This document shows, one piece after another, positions 1-10,578 of a stretch of 64,000 bases of DNA. The stretch's first letter is position 1, and every line of letters starts with the position of its first letter. Origin of the DNA: Phoronis australis (Eukaryota; Phoronida; Phoronidae); assembly GCA_002633005.1 (NCBI GenBank), contig NMRA01000230.1, positions 399,523 through 463,522 of the forward strand, read 5' to 3'. Below the pieces are notes generated by a model. That model saw only the letters and a list, made by a program, of their open reading frames with translations, made no database searches and had not been told where the DNA came from. A program made the position numbers and the translations under genes.

Positions 1-471
1 CAATCGGAACTATGGCTAAGTATAGGCGCTCTCCCGCGATATCCCAGGCGACCGGCAGTGGCGCTGGGCACAACGGCTCCGTTTCCGTCGTGTGCTCCAC
101 TGTGCAATGAAGAAAATCACTTCATTTTTTAAAGAAAATGGAATCTGAGTGATAATTAAAAAACAGAAGCTGCTGGTAAGATGTCAATTTTAATTGAAGC
201 CTTAGTGAATCACTCAGAAACTCATAATTCTCTCTTTGTGAAACCTCAACTTAAGACGATTTCCAAAGCAATCGCGTCATTATTGCACCACAAAAAACGG
301 ATTTGGTCTTTTGGGCAATTGAAGACTATTTTAAATACAACAAATTTGTTACGAACTGATTGCACAAAATATAAAACATGTAATAAGCATTACAAAAGAA
401 TGAGGTTTAGCGCGCAAACGCTGTGAACCATAAACAAGTAGGTCTCTTAAAATCAATGAACGAGTGAAATC
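1..471. other. No recognisable gene or repeat
   Basis: Only short chance open frames are present, with no splice-flanked exon and no similarity to other parts of the window. The stretch is AT-rich after the first 100 bases. Confidence 0.5.
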
Positions 472-545
472 GTGGGGGTGTAGTGGTAAAGCACGCGCTT
501 TTGCCGCCAGGTTGTGAGTTCGAGTCTGTGGTGCTAGCTGTTTTT
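472..545 (+). repeat. tRNA-like sequence, probable head of a tRNA-derived SINE
   Basis: An A-box-like stretch (TAGTGGTAAAGC at 481-492) and a near-consensus B box (GTTCGAGTC at 518-526) lie at tRNA spacing. T-runs follow at 541-546 and 566-578 and could end RNA polymerase III transcription. The acceptor and anticodon stems do not pair well, so I read it as a tRNA-derived SINE head or tRNA pseudogene, not a working tRNA. Confidence 0.5.
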
Positions 546-664
546 TCTGTTTGACACTTTCTCCTTTTTTTTTTTTTGCCTATTGTCTTGGATAATACTT
601 CAGGAATCAAGGAAAATGCTTGATTTTTAGAGGAAAAAACAAAAAAATTTCCTGGGCGGGAGAT

Positions 665-1307
665 CCGCCATTGTTAATCACCCTCATTGTGTTATTGTCG
701 TCTGCGCATGAGTGTTGTGAACTATGTAATTGTTAACGAGACATTATCACCTATGTTGGCTAATTTTGGTATTGGGGATCAGATCATTTATTTCTTAGAA
801 TGTAAATTAACATGTCTCAACTCAGCTTTGTTAAATAAGCAACTAAAGTCATCTGCTTCAAATAGTAGTGATGAATAAAAATTTATATTGGAAAGAAGAC
901 AGTGAAGCTCTGAGTGTGCCAATCCGTTGCAGTTGCGCAGTTAGAGCGACGCTATTGGTGAAAATGTTAACTGATGATAACATGAATGAAGCCGCCAACA
1001 ATATTCGTAATTAAGCACCGTGGATCAACGACAGGCATGAGGTGTACTTCGCTATCAACTAATAAACCCAAAATAATGCTTGGTTTGCGCAAAGTGTACA
1101 TTTTTGTTTCGAATAAGCATGCATTCCTTTTTGTAGAGCTGTTTGTATGTGTTATTACTGGTAATAAATAACAAAAGACAAAAAAAAACACAGGAACGGT
1201 TAGAGTTTTATCGTGTTTAGATTTATTCATTTCATTATTTCGTGCGATGATGTACTATGATACTCATGCAATAACTAGGGGATAGAGGACCCTTACCGAC
1301 CTACCCG
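665..1307 (+). repeat. Dispersed repeat R1, copy 1, left part
   Basis: This block aligns with 44955-45260 (shared stretches include GTTAATCACCCTCATTG and GGAAAGAAGA) and its right end with 50081-50190 (shared GCATGCATTCCTT and CAGGAACGGT). It continues at 2704 after an inserted LINE. No terminal inverted repeat or coding capacity is evident, so the class is unknown. Confidence 0.7.
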
Positions 1308-1316
1308 TACAAGTAT
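1308..1316. repeat. Target-site duplication, left copy
   Basis: TACAAGTAT is repeated exactly at 2695-2703, on the other side of the LINE. R1 copy 3 has a single diverged copy (TACATGTAT) at the matching position near 50945, which acts as an empty site. Confidence 0.8.
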
Positions 1317-2694
1317 AAAATTCAAATTCATGTGTTTCAACATTTAAAGCCTTGGCCCACATGTTACATAAAATTTACAGGATAACGCTGAGCAGCTTTT
1401 CCCTGAGAGCAGTGGCGTGAAATACAAATTTCATTAGATTAATCTGAGCAATGGGCTCCGACATTTTCATTAGTTTTACAAATTTATGTTTATTTGGTTC
1501 ACGCCAGCACCACTCAGGTATAAATGCAGTTCTCAGAGAGCAGTACATTTTACAAACACATATAAAATGGAATTCATCTTCAATTAGGGACACACAGAAA
1601 CAACACACACGGTATTTTTGGTCCACGAGAGTATGTCTATCTTTCTCTATCATCAAGTTGTGGTTGGAGCAACGTAATTTGGCCATAGCTGCTAAAAAGA
1701 TATATGGAATATCACGCAACAGATAGGATTCCATTTCAAAATCAATTTTAAATGAGAAATATGTATTGAGTTTTGAGCTATTCTCCACAACAAAGCTCCA
1801 GTCTTGTAAAAAACAATCTTTAATTCGCTGCTCAAAAATGACAAGAAACGATGCGTCGAAGCCAACTCCTTGATTGTACCATACCAAACCAAAACCATAC
1901 CTTTGCAGCAAATTCCTAACAGATGAAGCCCAATTTTTCCTACCAGCCTCATCCAATGTGACAAGCTTGTCATAGACAGATTTTGGATTTCGATGTGCTG
2001 GCATTTTTAACAATTTAAATCAATACTTGATCAGTTTAACAAACAGCTTTACATAAATTGGATACCTTCCCAGTTCTCCCAGGACAGCATGATTTGGACA
2101 GTTACTTCCAACATCCAGCAGTTGCTTACAGAATTTCAATTGGACGCGCTCGATACTAGAGTATTCTTTAAATCCCCAAATCTCACTTCCATAGCTAATG
2201 ATTGGGTATGCCATTTTATCAAAAATCTCGAGTGCAATTTTCGGTGAAAGTCGTCCACATTTTGACTGAAAACGTTTGATTGAAAAAATTGCTTTCTTTG
2301 CCTGGTGAGACAAAGTTTCCGTAGCTTGCGTCCAGACTAACTTAGGTGTAAGGCAAATATCCAGGTACTTATATGATGAGACGACATCAATTTTGTCATT
2401 TCCAAAATGCCATTTTTCGTATTTTCTCAATGGTCTGCCCTTTCTAAATACCATTATTTTTGTTTTTGTAAAGTTGACTTTCATACCCCAATCCTGACAG
2501 CATTCATGCAGAGCGTTAATTTGTTGCTGTAGTTTAAATGCTGTCTCTGCACAACCAACCATATCATCAGCGTATAGCAACATACAAATTTGAGGCACAT
2601 TCTCATTTACGTAAATTCCGCTAATTAAAGATTCTCTTAAGTAATCAACAAACACGTTCAAATACATACTAAATAAAAAAGGACTTGTCCTTAA
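1317..2694 (-). mobile_element. 5'-truncated non-LTR retrotransposon (LINE) with reverse transcriptase C-terminal half
   Basis: Read on the minus strand from 2694 to 1375, one frame stays open except for a single TGA at 2020-2022. It begins inside the reverse transcriptase (TSPFLFSMYLNVFVDYL, matching the usual SPLLFSLYxND region), then has the catalytic YADD box (LLYADDMVGC, near 2578-2550), the thumb region and the LINE C-terminal domain. That domain ends with a CCxC...EDEFHFICVC zinc-knuckle-like motif typical of LINE proteins. The 5' end is cut off inside the palm domain, as in ordinary target-primed truncation, and the 3' tail is short and AT-rich (GAATTTGAATTTT before the duplication). 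The 9-bp target duplication and only one nonsense codon point to a fairly young insertion. The exact clade cannot be fixed by eye. Confidence 0.9.
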
Positions 2695-2965
2695 TACAAG
2701 TATCGGTTACGACAGACTCCATGCACCACCATTTTAACGTATGATAAGGCCCTTTAATTGTAACGTCGACGTTCTGGCTTTTGTCATGTGACTTTTTGCT
2801 TTAACCAATCATAAAACTGACAAATCCATTCTTCAATTTACGCCAAGTCCGAGGAAAAATAGGAATTTCAGCGCCCGTCAACACATATACGTATAGCACG
2901 CACAACAGAACGCTCGTGACATCATGACACGAGCTCGTTTATAATGCACTGTTACAACTCTTATA
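2695..2965 (+). repeat. Right target duplication (2695-2703) and right part of R1 copy 1
   Basis: After the second TACAAGTAT the sequence continues R1 and aligns with 50945-51207. Shared stretches include ACGTCGACGTTCTGG, CATAAAACTGACAAATCCATT and GTCCGAGGAAAAATA. Similarity stops near 2965 (GTTACAACTCTT). Confidence 0.75.
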
Positions 2966-3694
2966 TCGCGCATAATAACAGCAGTCAAAGGCTAACACTT
3001 ACATCAATAACAACCAATTATAATGAACAGGAAAATAATAATTCGCGTATTATGCATTGGTCTTAAGTGGCCTAACTTTCACAATGGAGTAAAAACTGGC
3101 GCATACAATAGAGTTACATTGTTTGCGGCGTTACTAGGTTTAGTAAACCTGGGACCTAGTCGTCTACTGTATACAAGTACTCTCGCACAGGGAAACACGT
3201 AGATGGAGGTGGATGAGAATGAGCGGGTGATGTGCGAGAATTATCAATGACGACGGCGAGTTAGAACGTCTGAAAGAGTTAACAGGTTTGTCATCATAAA
3301 CACCGAGCTCACTCGTGAATGTGACCGGGGAAAGAACGAATAAATTGTGGTCATGTTCCTGTGCTATATGTTGGCGCGCTATGATGTTGTTCAACACCAT
3401 CTTACACTGAACAATGTTAACACGGAGCGGACTGGATTGTCGGTCCGACTCCCTGTACGATATCTGGTATTAATGTGGGCTACATGCGATTTTCTAAATT
3501 AAACAAATTGGCTAACGTGCTCTGAACAAAGTCGCTCATCTAATCATTTTTGCTAACAAACGCTAAGATCAAAATAAACTTATGGCAAGGCCAACTTTGA
3601 GTCACAGAGCGACGGGAGCAAGGTGATGCGTGATTCTCTTTTGCGTAGCTTCGCAAAAATCTAGACTGGAATATGTAGATGTCTTGGAATCGAT
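2966..3694. other. No feature recognised
   Basis: Unique sequence with only short open frames, no splice-flanked exon, and no match elsewhere in the window that I could see. Confidence 0.4.
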
Positions 3695-4195
3695 ATAAGT
3701 AAGTAAAACTTTATTTCAAAACGGCATTAGTATATATAATAGTGAACCGACAGGAAATTAGAATTGTGAACAGTCAACAGTAAAAAGTTTACCATTAGAA
3801 TGCAGTTGAAATATACACGAGATGCAACAGAACATACGAGTGACATAAAAGGCGTAACACTAAAGTCTGCCATTTACAACTAGGCCAGGGGTTACACACC
3901 GTACATGTATACGAAGTTAAAAATGACATTGAATGCGTACATATAAGTGTCAAGGCCCTATTGATTGTTCTCACAGAGAGTTAGGAAGTTTGTTCCATAG
4001 TTCGCCGTCCTGACTGCAAACAGAATGGAAACCATGGGAAGTTTTGAAGTGAGTAACGGCAAGGGTATTCACAAATGCGACAAGAATTTTGAATTTATTG
4101 TTAAGTGGACATTGTCCTATATTAGCAATGTGCTTGAAAACTTCAAGGGTTGAGCGTGTATTTCTCCAGGTCACCAGTCGCGCAGCATTTCAAGT
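3695..4195 (-). mobile_element. 3' end of a degraded LINE
   Basis: The minus strand encodes FHSVCSQDGELWNKLPNSL before a stop at 3971. It matches the FxxxGxxLWNxLPxxL motif that ends many CR1/RTE/Jockey-type reverse transcriptase ORFs. The lower-coordinate end starts with AAGTAAAACTTTATTT, which reads as an A-rich LINE tail on the minus strand. Nothing upstream of the motif is recoverable, so the class is inferred from this motif alone. Confidence 0.5.
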
Positions 4196-4404
4196 GCTCG
4201 AGAAAGATGATAGACTATGGCCGCTAGGCATCATCTGAATCCCCCAATATACCGACTTCACTGCTCTCAGTGCCTCTCAACTTTCTTAGACTTTTGCATC
4301 CCACGGCAGGTGTCACCCCGGGTCTGTTTCATCACAGGGAACGAGAATCTATGGTTTTGTGACGTTAATTTGGACTTACTTCACAACTACTAAAAAGCAG
4401 TGAA

Positions 4405-4625
4405 TTAGGAGCACATCACAGTCTAGAAATATATCACCAATATATTTCATTTACTTGCAATTACGTGTCTCTCAAATGAGATTTGATTCTTTTTAAGAAA
4501 TAATTGCATGGAGCGTAAGATCAAAATTCTGACTTTTAAGTACGAGTCATTTTTCATAAAATAGGTCCCTACATTGTCAGCAATTCTCAAATATGCCATA
4601 CAGAAATTAATGGGGGAAGTAATGA
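4405..4625. repeat. Dispersed repeat family E copy (GGAGCGTAAGA motif)
   Basis: It shares CACATCACAGTCTAGAAAT, TTACGTGT, GAGCGTAAGATCAAAATTCTGAC and a TTTTCAT tail with 5563-5700 and 9240-9420. Its core recurs near 25900, 28550 and 59660. No coding potential. Confidence 0.6.
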
Positions 4626-5101
4626 ATAGTTTGCCTGCACCACTACTCATGGGTTTTATTGCCGCGCGGGCAGTGGGTTTGTCAAGTACATTGTTTTGTA
4701 CACGCTGGTTATTAATATTTGTAGTGCAAAACAGCGGGTTTCCTTCGTAAGCTGTATCAAAGTATCACATGCACACAAATGCAATGCGTACCGTAAGTTA
4801 TGCCGAGTAGTAACACAAGTATAGATTAGTATTGACTCTACCATTCTACCGCCTTTGTTTAGACGCATTCCGCAGGGACCACCCCTGGTTATCAACAAAG
4901 AGGCCACTTACAACATCATCCGCCATTCAAGTTCATTTGTTATAGACCTGTTACTCTGTCACTGCAAAGGGTAACGTTTACTCCTCGCGTTATGCTACAG
5001 GAAACTAAACGTGAAATATTGGAAGGTGTAGATAATGTTTTGTCATTTGCATTCACGTGAACACACGCCGCTTCACTGTCTTACCAAAAGATTTATTTCA
5101 A

Positions 5102-5332
5102 CATACGCGCACCCAGCCTTCAATATGGGGGGGGGGCTCGAATTCCTAACGCTGTGAACCTTTTGGTAACGAAATAGCCAGCGGACCACTGTGAATTGCA
5201 TGTTTGTGCTTGTCGCTTGTCTAGTGGAGTTTTGTCTAATTTTCTTGGACTTTTCGTTTCTCACAGGCGGACCTTTTTGCCCACTTCGCCAAATGGGGGG
5301 CTCATTCGAGCCCCCCCATGAGTGCGCGCATG
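5102..5332. mobile_element. MITE family M1, copy 1
   Basis: A non-autonomous DNA element with inverted ends CATACGCGCACCCA and TGAGTGCGCGCATG (consensus CATGCGCGCACCCA). It is flanked by direct TTCAA on both sides, a 5-bp target duplication. The internal GGACCTTTTTGCCCACTTCG is shared with 14996-15260 and, inverted, with 11917-12126. Confidence 0.8.
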
Positions 5333-5562
5333 TTCAAAGGTAATCCACCGCTGTACAAATCGAAAATGCTTTCAACAGACGCTTTACCACAGAGTGGCGT
5401 GACTTCGCGAGATATGACAATATATCACAAGAGCAGCATTTGATCAAAGCAGCTTCGTTAGCAAAATACTTGCGTCTACTAGCTCCACCTTGCGACTGAC
5501 GACTTAAGAAAAAATGACCATACGATCCCACTTAACAATTGCCGAAAAATAAGTTTCGCCAA

Positions 5563-5700
5563 GTAATTATGAGCGCATCACACTCTAGAAATAATTCATA
5601 GAAATTGTCAATTCTAGTTACGTGTGAAACGTAAGATCAAATTTCTGACTTGAGTCTCTTAAGTGTCGCTTCATGATCCCTATGTCGTTTGCATGAAACA
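5563..5700. repeat. Dispersed repeat family E copy
   Basis: Aligns with 4405-4625 through GCGCATCACACTCTAGAAAT, AGTTACGTGTG and CGTAAGATCAAATTTCTGAC. More diverged than that copy. Confidence 0.5.
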
Positions 5701-5802
5701 GGGCACAAAATAGGAACCTAAGTCAGTTCCCTAAATCTTCTGGGCATTTGAATCTTTGTTACGCCTTTCTATCATTTTACCTTTATTCTGTACTTCACTT
5801 TT

Positions 5803-5895
5803 ACATCGTCATCGTCATCATATCACCGTCATCAACACCATCATCGTCGTCGTCTTCGTCGTCATCATCATTAATACTATTACTCATCGTCATTT
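5803..5895. repeat. Imperfect CAT/CGT trinucleotide microsatellite
   Basis: A run of CAT, CGT and CGTCAT units just upstream of the acceptor of the Mab-21 gene's first coding exon, so it probably lies in an intron or 5' flank. Confidence 0.85.
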
Positions 5896-5961
5896 GAAGA
5901 TATGTCACTTTTGCAAAGTGTACGTTTGCATGAACCTTTACAGTGCCTTATTTACTTTCAG

Positions 5962-6129
5962 TTTCAACAATGACTAGTCGACAAGAATCCGACAAGCCGA
6001 AGAAAAAATCGAAAAAGGTGGATTTCATATTCTACCTCCAACGAGTCATCTCCGAACAAGTGCCACTGTTGGAGAAGCGGACTGCGGATAACTATGATCG
6101 AGCTATGAACATAACCAAGAAAGTACTAG
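5962..6129 (+). CDS. Mab-21 domain protein, first coding exon
   Basis: A pyrimidine-rich acceptor (TTTACTTTCAG, ending at 5961) is followed eight bases later by ATG at 5970, so a non-coding 5' exon must lie upstream. The exon encodes 53 residues plus one base. It starts with a lysine-rich patch (KPKKKSKKVDF) and continues as a charged amphipathic helix (FYLQRVISEQVPLLEKRT), which resembles the long spine helix at the start of Mab-21/cGAS folds. The donor is CTAG|GTTAGT at 6129/6130, phase 1. It joins the exon at 8169 in frame as a split glycine codon. Confidence 0.75.
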
Positions 6130-6889
6130 GTTAGTACACAGTGACGTCAGCATAGCTTTCAAGAACCATCATTACCTGTGTATAACAACGGGTGCTCATG
6201 AGTGCGAAATTTGAAATGTGTGGTTAACTTGTCTCTCTGTAATTATCGTACGTAACACGTACCATGAACAAGATTGCCTATGGCTAGGTGTTTTATGACG
6301 CTGTCTCAATGCTCTTAGGGGACGTTGAACTCGTCACATCAATGTGAGAAAAATACTAATTGAGGGTTAATTTCTTTCCTTTGAAGACCATTCACAAGGT
6401 TATCTGGGAACTGTCGAACAAGTCTGGGTATTTGGTCAAATATCTGCAAAACAGTAGATTTTAACTCGGTAAAAATACATATTTTCTGATAGTAAAATGC
6501 TTGCAAATTTGAATTTAATCTGCCATTGATTGGGCCACCTGAATATGTATTTTTTGATAAAATTTAGCAAAAATGAAGGTATGTTGATAGCAAAACAACG
6601 GTACCAATGACGTCATTAAATTTCATTTGATATAAATGTTCAAGGTGAAGTCTCAAAAACGCTGTTACAGTTTTCAAAATTATCATTTCATACTGGTTTG
6701 AATAAATTTTGATTTTTTTATGAAAATCACAAAAGTCCAACTTTCATGTGAAAGTGGAACATAACAAATCATTTCCTAACAGTATATACGTAATACCGAC
6801 GGAGCATGTATATCGCACACCGTTTGGCATTTTAACTCTGGTCAGCACGCCACCTGTGGCCATGCACGTCACACAGCCATACCGACGGA

Positions 6890-6972
6890 TCAGCCAGTCC
6901 CGGTTGGAGCAGAAATCTTTTCACTTATATTCATTAGGTCACGTGATGTGGTCACATGGGACGTGCTGACCA
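6890..6972 (+). repeat. SINE S1 body, 5'-truncated copy
   Basis: CAGTCCCGGTTGGAGCAGAA, an A/T-rich stretch, CATTAGGTCAC and GTGCTGACCAG match the SINE at 16475-16590 in the same order, but the tRNA-like head with its B box is missing here. Moderate divergence. Confidence 0.5.
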
Positions 6973-6979
6973 GGCGTGC

Positions 6980-7121
6980 GTTCAGTAGACGCTAGGACCT
7001 ACGCTAGGACTTTGTAGCTAAAACCTAGTCAAAGTCACGTGTTCTTATTTACAATGCACGGCAATATCTCACGTAATCTCGCGAAGTCTTGCTTTTTAGC
7101 GAGGTCCTAGAGTTACTGAAC
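6980..7121. mobile_element. MITE family M2, copy 1
   Basis: The ends are inverted repeats: GTTCAGTAGACGCTAGG on the left and CCTAGAGTTACTGAAC on the right. The internal CTCGCGAAGTCTTGCTTTTT is shared with 15404-15527. Confidence 0.65.
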
Positions 7122-7381
7122 GGGAGGCAGACTTACAAATGCGATTTCACAACAGTGTTTTAAGCACAGTGTCTAAAAAGGTCAAGGCCAGTTATTCCTG
7201 AGAAATGATGCTCCACAGTTAGCCCCATCATGGCCACTTTTCTCGAATCGTGCATACATCTAACTTGTTATGCTATAGTAACGAACCTGACGACACATAC
7301 GGGAAAGGCTAAATCTTATTTTTTGCGGTTTACAAGTCGTAGTGGGTATGGCCGGATTGTCACGTACAACATTCCTGTGAC

Positions 7382-7499
7382 GATCCTGACCACCTCCCTA
7401 TCGACACCGATTGTGTGGTAGGACTCTAGTCATGGAGGCTCGCCTGTGGAGATCCTAACCACTGCCCTAACTACAGCCATTGTGTGGGAGGACACTTGG
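7382..7499. repeat. Diverged tandem duplication, period 69 bp
   Basis: GATCCTGACCACCTCCCTA... at 7382 is repeated as GATCCTAACCACTGCCCTA... at 7451. Both copies continue to a shared ATTGTGTGG(T/G)AGGAC. Two copies only. Confidence 0.6.
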
Positions 7500-8168
7500 T
7501 GCCGGGTCGTTGGCAAAGAAGTGTACTCATTGAATAGGTTCACATTTAGTCGTCTCAACGTTGATCGCTCGCAAGACAAAAGCGACTGGAAAAGTTAACT
7601 TGCACAACAAAAGTGCTTACCTAGAGGCCGCCATTTTACTAGCGGTCGTCAATCAGGTTACGTTCTAACACTAGCAAGATCTTGTGTTACACTAGAGTAA
7701 ACTTCTCAAAATCTCACGATAGTGGTGCTGTTGAACAGTGCTGGTTTCAACTAAGATTCGATTTAAACAAAACCTACTCAAATTCAGAATCATTTTGAAA
7801 CCCCCAGGTCAGAACCATCCATGGTTTAATATGTTCTCTGAGTTGCCCGCTAACGTTCTGACGTAGTGAGTATAATGTCACGAGATTATCTTTATAATTA
7901 GACGTCCCCCTTTCCTTATTGTGAGGAAAGCGCGACCACGCAAATATTCGCGGGATATCGCCATGCATTGCAACCGAAACGCGTGATTGCAGTAACTTTT
8001 CGCGATTGTCTTAACTCTACGAAACGCGGCCCCGACCTTCATTCTGCTGAAGAATGCATTGACCTATAGCTCTCAAACTGATCATATCTCAGGGTATGAC
8101 GTTGTCTATCGTCTTCATCATCTTCCATGTCCATCAACAGATTGGCGTTTTATTTTGTCCCTGTGCAG

Positions 8169-8320
8169 GTGCGGCGATGACGTATGATGCAGCATTTCAG
8201 CACCACTTTCTGGACATGGAGGCATTCGAAGCAGCTCCTGCAAAGATACAGACGATAGACGCCAACAATTTTGTGTGCAGAGTATTTTTTAAACGCTTCA
8301 TGTTCCCGAATTCCTTTACG
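8169..8320 (+). CDS. Mab-21 domain protein, second coding exon
   Basis: The acceptor is CCCTGTGCAG ending at 8168, and the donor ACG|GTGAGT at 8320/8321 is a strong consensus. Joined to exon 1 it stays in frame through MTYDAAFQHHFLDMEAF and NNFVCRVFFKRFMFPNSFT, giving 104 codons in total and a phase 0 end. The next recognisable exon (10579) needs a phase 1 donor, and a direct join would hit a stop after two codons. This exon therefore does not join exon 3, and a coding exon is missing between them. Confidence 0.7.
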
Positions 8321-8895
8321 GTGAGTCTATAGAAAATCTCATAAAAGGCACTGCGTTGGTGTTATGATGTTGTAAGTGCCAACTCCTGTGCACATATTAT
8401 ACAAATTGTATACTTATCTTCGTATTAATTCATTATGTACAGAATAATATGAAAAAACAGACAGACAAATGTTCTTTATATAGTTCTCTTTAAAGCCTTT
8501 TAAATGCCATACTAGCGACACCTAGTCAACTCATGTGAATATTTAAATAAGGGAGTCGATACAGTCAGAAACTTGGCTGTATTTTCGGCTTACACGAAGC
8601 CGGGACTATGCCAGTTTCTTTGGAACCTCTTTTTGAACTCCCAGTCACTCCTAGCCACGTGACAATCATCTCAACAGGCCGGGTCATATAAATACTCAGT
8701 TTCATCTTAGTCATCTTGACCATCATCAGTATATAATTACGGACCACACACTTGACGTAGAGGGGGCAGTAAATTAGGCTCTGTGACTTCCAACTGCTTG
8801 TTATTTGGTGCTATTCATGAACTATTTTAACCAAGTTAATAGCCACTATCACGTGCATTGCAAATCTCGCCCAAGGAGTCTTAACAGTAACCCTA

Positions 8896-8896
8896 N
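8896..8896. other. Single-N assembly join
   Basis: One ambiguous base directly precedes seven identical 47-bp repeats. The other two Ns in the window (13628 and 58404) also sit at head-to-tail duplicates. Confidence 0.85.
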
Positions 8897-9222
8897 GCTA
8901 AGGAATTCTGAGGACATTGCAGTCTACAATAACTTACTATTCAGCTAAGGAATTCTGAGGACATTGCAGTCTACAATAACTTACTATTCAGCTAAGGAAT
9001 TCTGAGGACATTGCAGTCTACAATAACTTACTATTCAGCTAAGGAATTCTGAGGACATTGCAGTCTACAATAACTTACTATTCAGCTAAGGAATTCTGAG
9101 GACATTGCAGTCTACAATAACTTACTATTCAGCTAAGGAATTCTGAGGACATTGCAGTCTACAATAACTTACTATTCAGCTAAGGAATTCTGAGGACATT
9201 GCAGTCTACAATAACTTACTAT
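8897..9222. repeat. 47-bp minisatellite, seven copies
   Basis: Units start at 8897, 8944, 8991, 9038, 9085, 9132 and 9179. The last lacks three bases. All copies appear identical, each starting GCTAAGGAATTCTGAGGACA. Perfect identity next to an N suggests either very recent expansion or repeat filling at a contig end. Confidence 0.95.
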
Positions 9223-9239
9223 CTCAGTAAGTAGCAGGT

Positions 9240-9420
9240 GTATGTATATTTTCATAGGCTTTACATTTTTGTTCAAGTGAGATTTGATCATTTGTCAGAA
9301 CTACTTTTTTGGAGCGTAAGACCAAAATTTTGACCTAAAACCTGCAAGATCACTTTTCATGAAACTGGCCTCTCGACATCGCAAGTAATTTCAAGAAGTC
9401 CATCCTACGCAACAATAATA
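9240..9420. repeat. Dispersed repeat family E copy
   Basis: Shares GTGAGATTTGATC, TTGGAGCGTAAGACCAAAAT and ACTTTTCATGAAACTGG with the copies at 4405-4625, 28550 and 59660. Confidence 0.55.
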
Positions 9421-10009
9421 TCCAATTGCATTTTCTACCCTAAATCGGACTATGTCCCTTTAACGCCACTCTGAGCTCCTTTCTGCTGGTGAAAATGTTG
9501 CAGAATCGGTGCAGGCAAGATGTCAGGGATTTGTAGCCTAGCAACAGTATTGCTTTTATCCAGGAACGTATTGTCATTAGCAGCCATTCATTATTTGTGT
9601 CATAACGTCTAAATTCTCAATGTCTTTTCCTCTCGATTTTGCTTTTATAGTTTAGTTTTGTGTACATAAATATACTACATTTTCTATTTTACCAACGGGT
9701 AATGAATTAATTGTACTTGTGACTTTGATACTGCATGTGTGGGTCTACAGGTGCTTGACGATTGTGGAAGACACAGGTTTATGCACCGGGTGCCCATATA
9801 TAAACCTCTCACTGGATGTATTGTCAGCAAGAATGTGATGTATTGTCAGCAAGAATGTTCCGCGATCAGTACTTAAACGGGTACTTGTGAGTTAGCGGTA
9901 GAGACGGATTGGTATTATAGTGGTACGCGGGGGCCTGCTGTTTGGCGTGTGCGGCCATATATCCGCCTACTGTCATAAAAGTAATTTTTGTCATAGACCA
10001 TTTACGGTA

Positions 10010-10495
10010 ATGAAATTGGTCTCAAACTATGTTTAGCCAAATTAGAGGGGATTCATGGGCTTTGAGATTTAAGATTAAAATTCGTTGTCGCTTGAGACCA
10101 GACTCTTCAAATTCTTAGAATGTCACTTTATGCTCCGAGCTCGAGGAATAAAGATTGCCAGTTCTTTACAAATCGACACATCACTTCTCAACTCAACCAA
10201 AGGAAATACCTATACAGTCATCGTTGATATTCTTTCTTTTAATCTATGTTTCACTGAATACTGGACTAACTTACACTAACACCGCTTTCCCCCGGTATAA
10301 CTGGTCTCAGCTGGAAATGGTTTCGTGGATTGGAAAAACTGACTCTTTGGTATTGCTTGCGACAATTTTCGGCGCATTAAATAACCAGTCGTAACACGCC
10401 AGCGTATGTAGCCTGGTCTCAACCAGTGGCCAAGTGTCAGTTCGCTCCAAGCATAGCAATCAACTCTGTCGGTAGAGTAGTTTAGACCAATTTCA
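10010..10495. mobile_element. Inverted-repeat DNA element M4 (about 490 bp)
   Basis: The left end ATGAAATTGGTCTCAAACTA and the right end TAGTTTAGACCAATTTCAT are inverted repeats of each other with one single-base gap. The interior has several GGTCTCA/TGAGACC motifs and no transposase frame. It lies in the Mab-21 gene intron. Confidence 0.6.
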
Positions 10496-10578
10496 TAACG
10501 TTAAACATCAAAATGTCTCAATTAAAACATTTCTGTTAACGAAAGGCGCAATATTTCAACTTCAATCATCTATTCTAG

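Larger units (their letters stand above)
6130..8168. other. Intron 1 of the Mab-21 gene (about 2.0 kb) with repeats
   Basis: It holds a SINE body (6890-6972), a short inverted-repeat element (6980-7121) and a diverged tandem duplication (7382-7499), annotated separately. I see no further exon. Confidence 0.6.
8321..10578. other. Intron region between Mab-21 exons 2 and 3, with an assembly join
   Basis: The reading phase requires at least one exon of length 1 mod 3 somewhere here, and I cannot find one. The block contains the single N at 8896, the 47-bp tandem array, a family E copy and an inverted-repeat element. The missing exon may have been lost at the join. Confidence 0.6.

Noticed and set aside
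472-545. Functional tRNA gene
   Set aside because: The B box is good, but the acceptor and anticodon arms do not fold into a cloverleaf. Kept as a tRNA-derived SINE head.
8897-9222. CRISPR-like array
   Set aside because: The 47-bp units are directly tandem with no spacers, in an animal intron.
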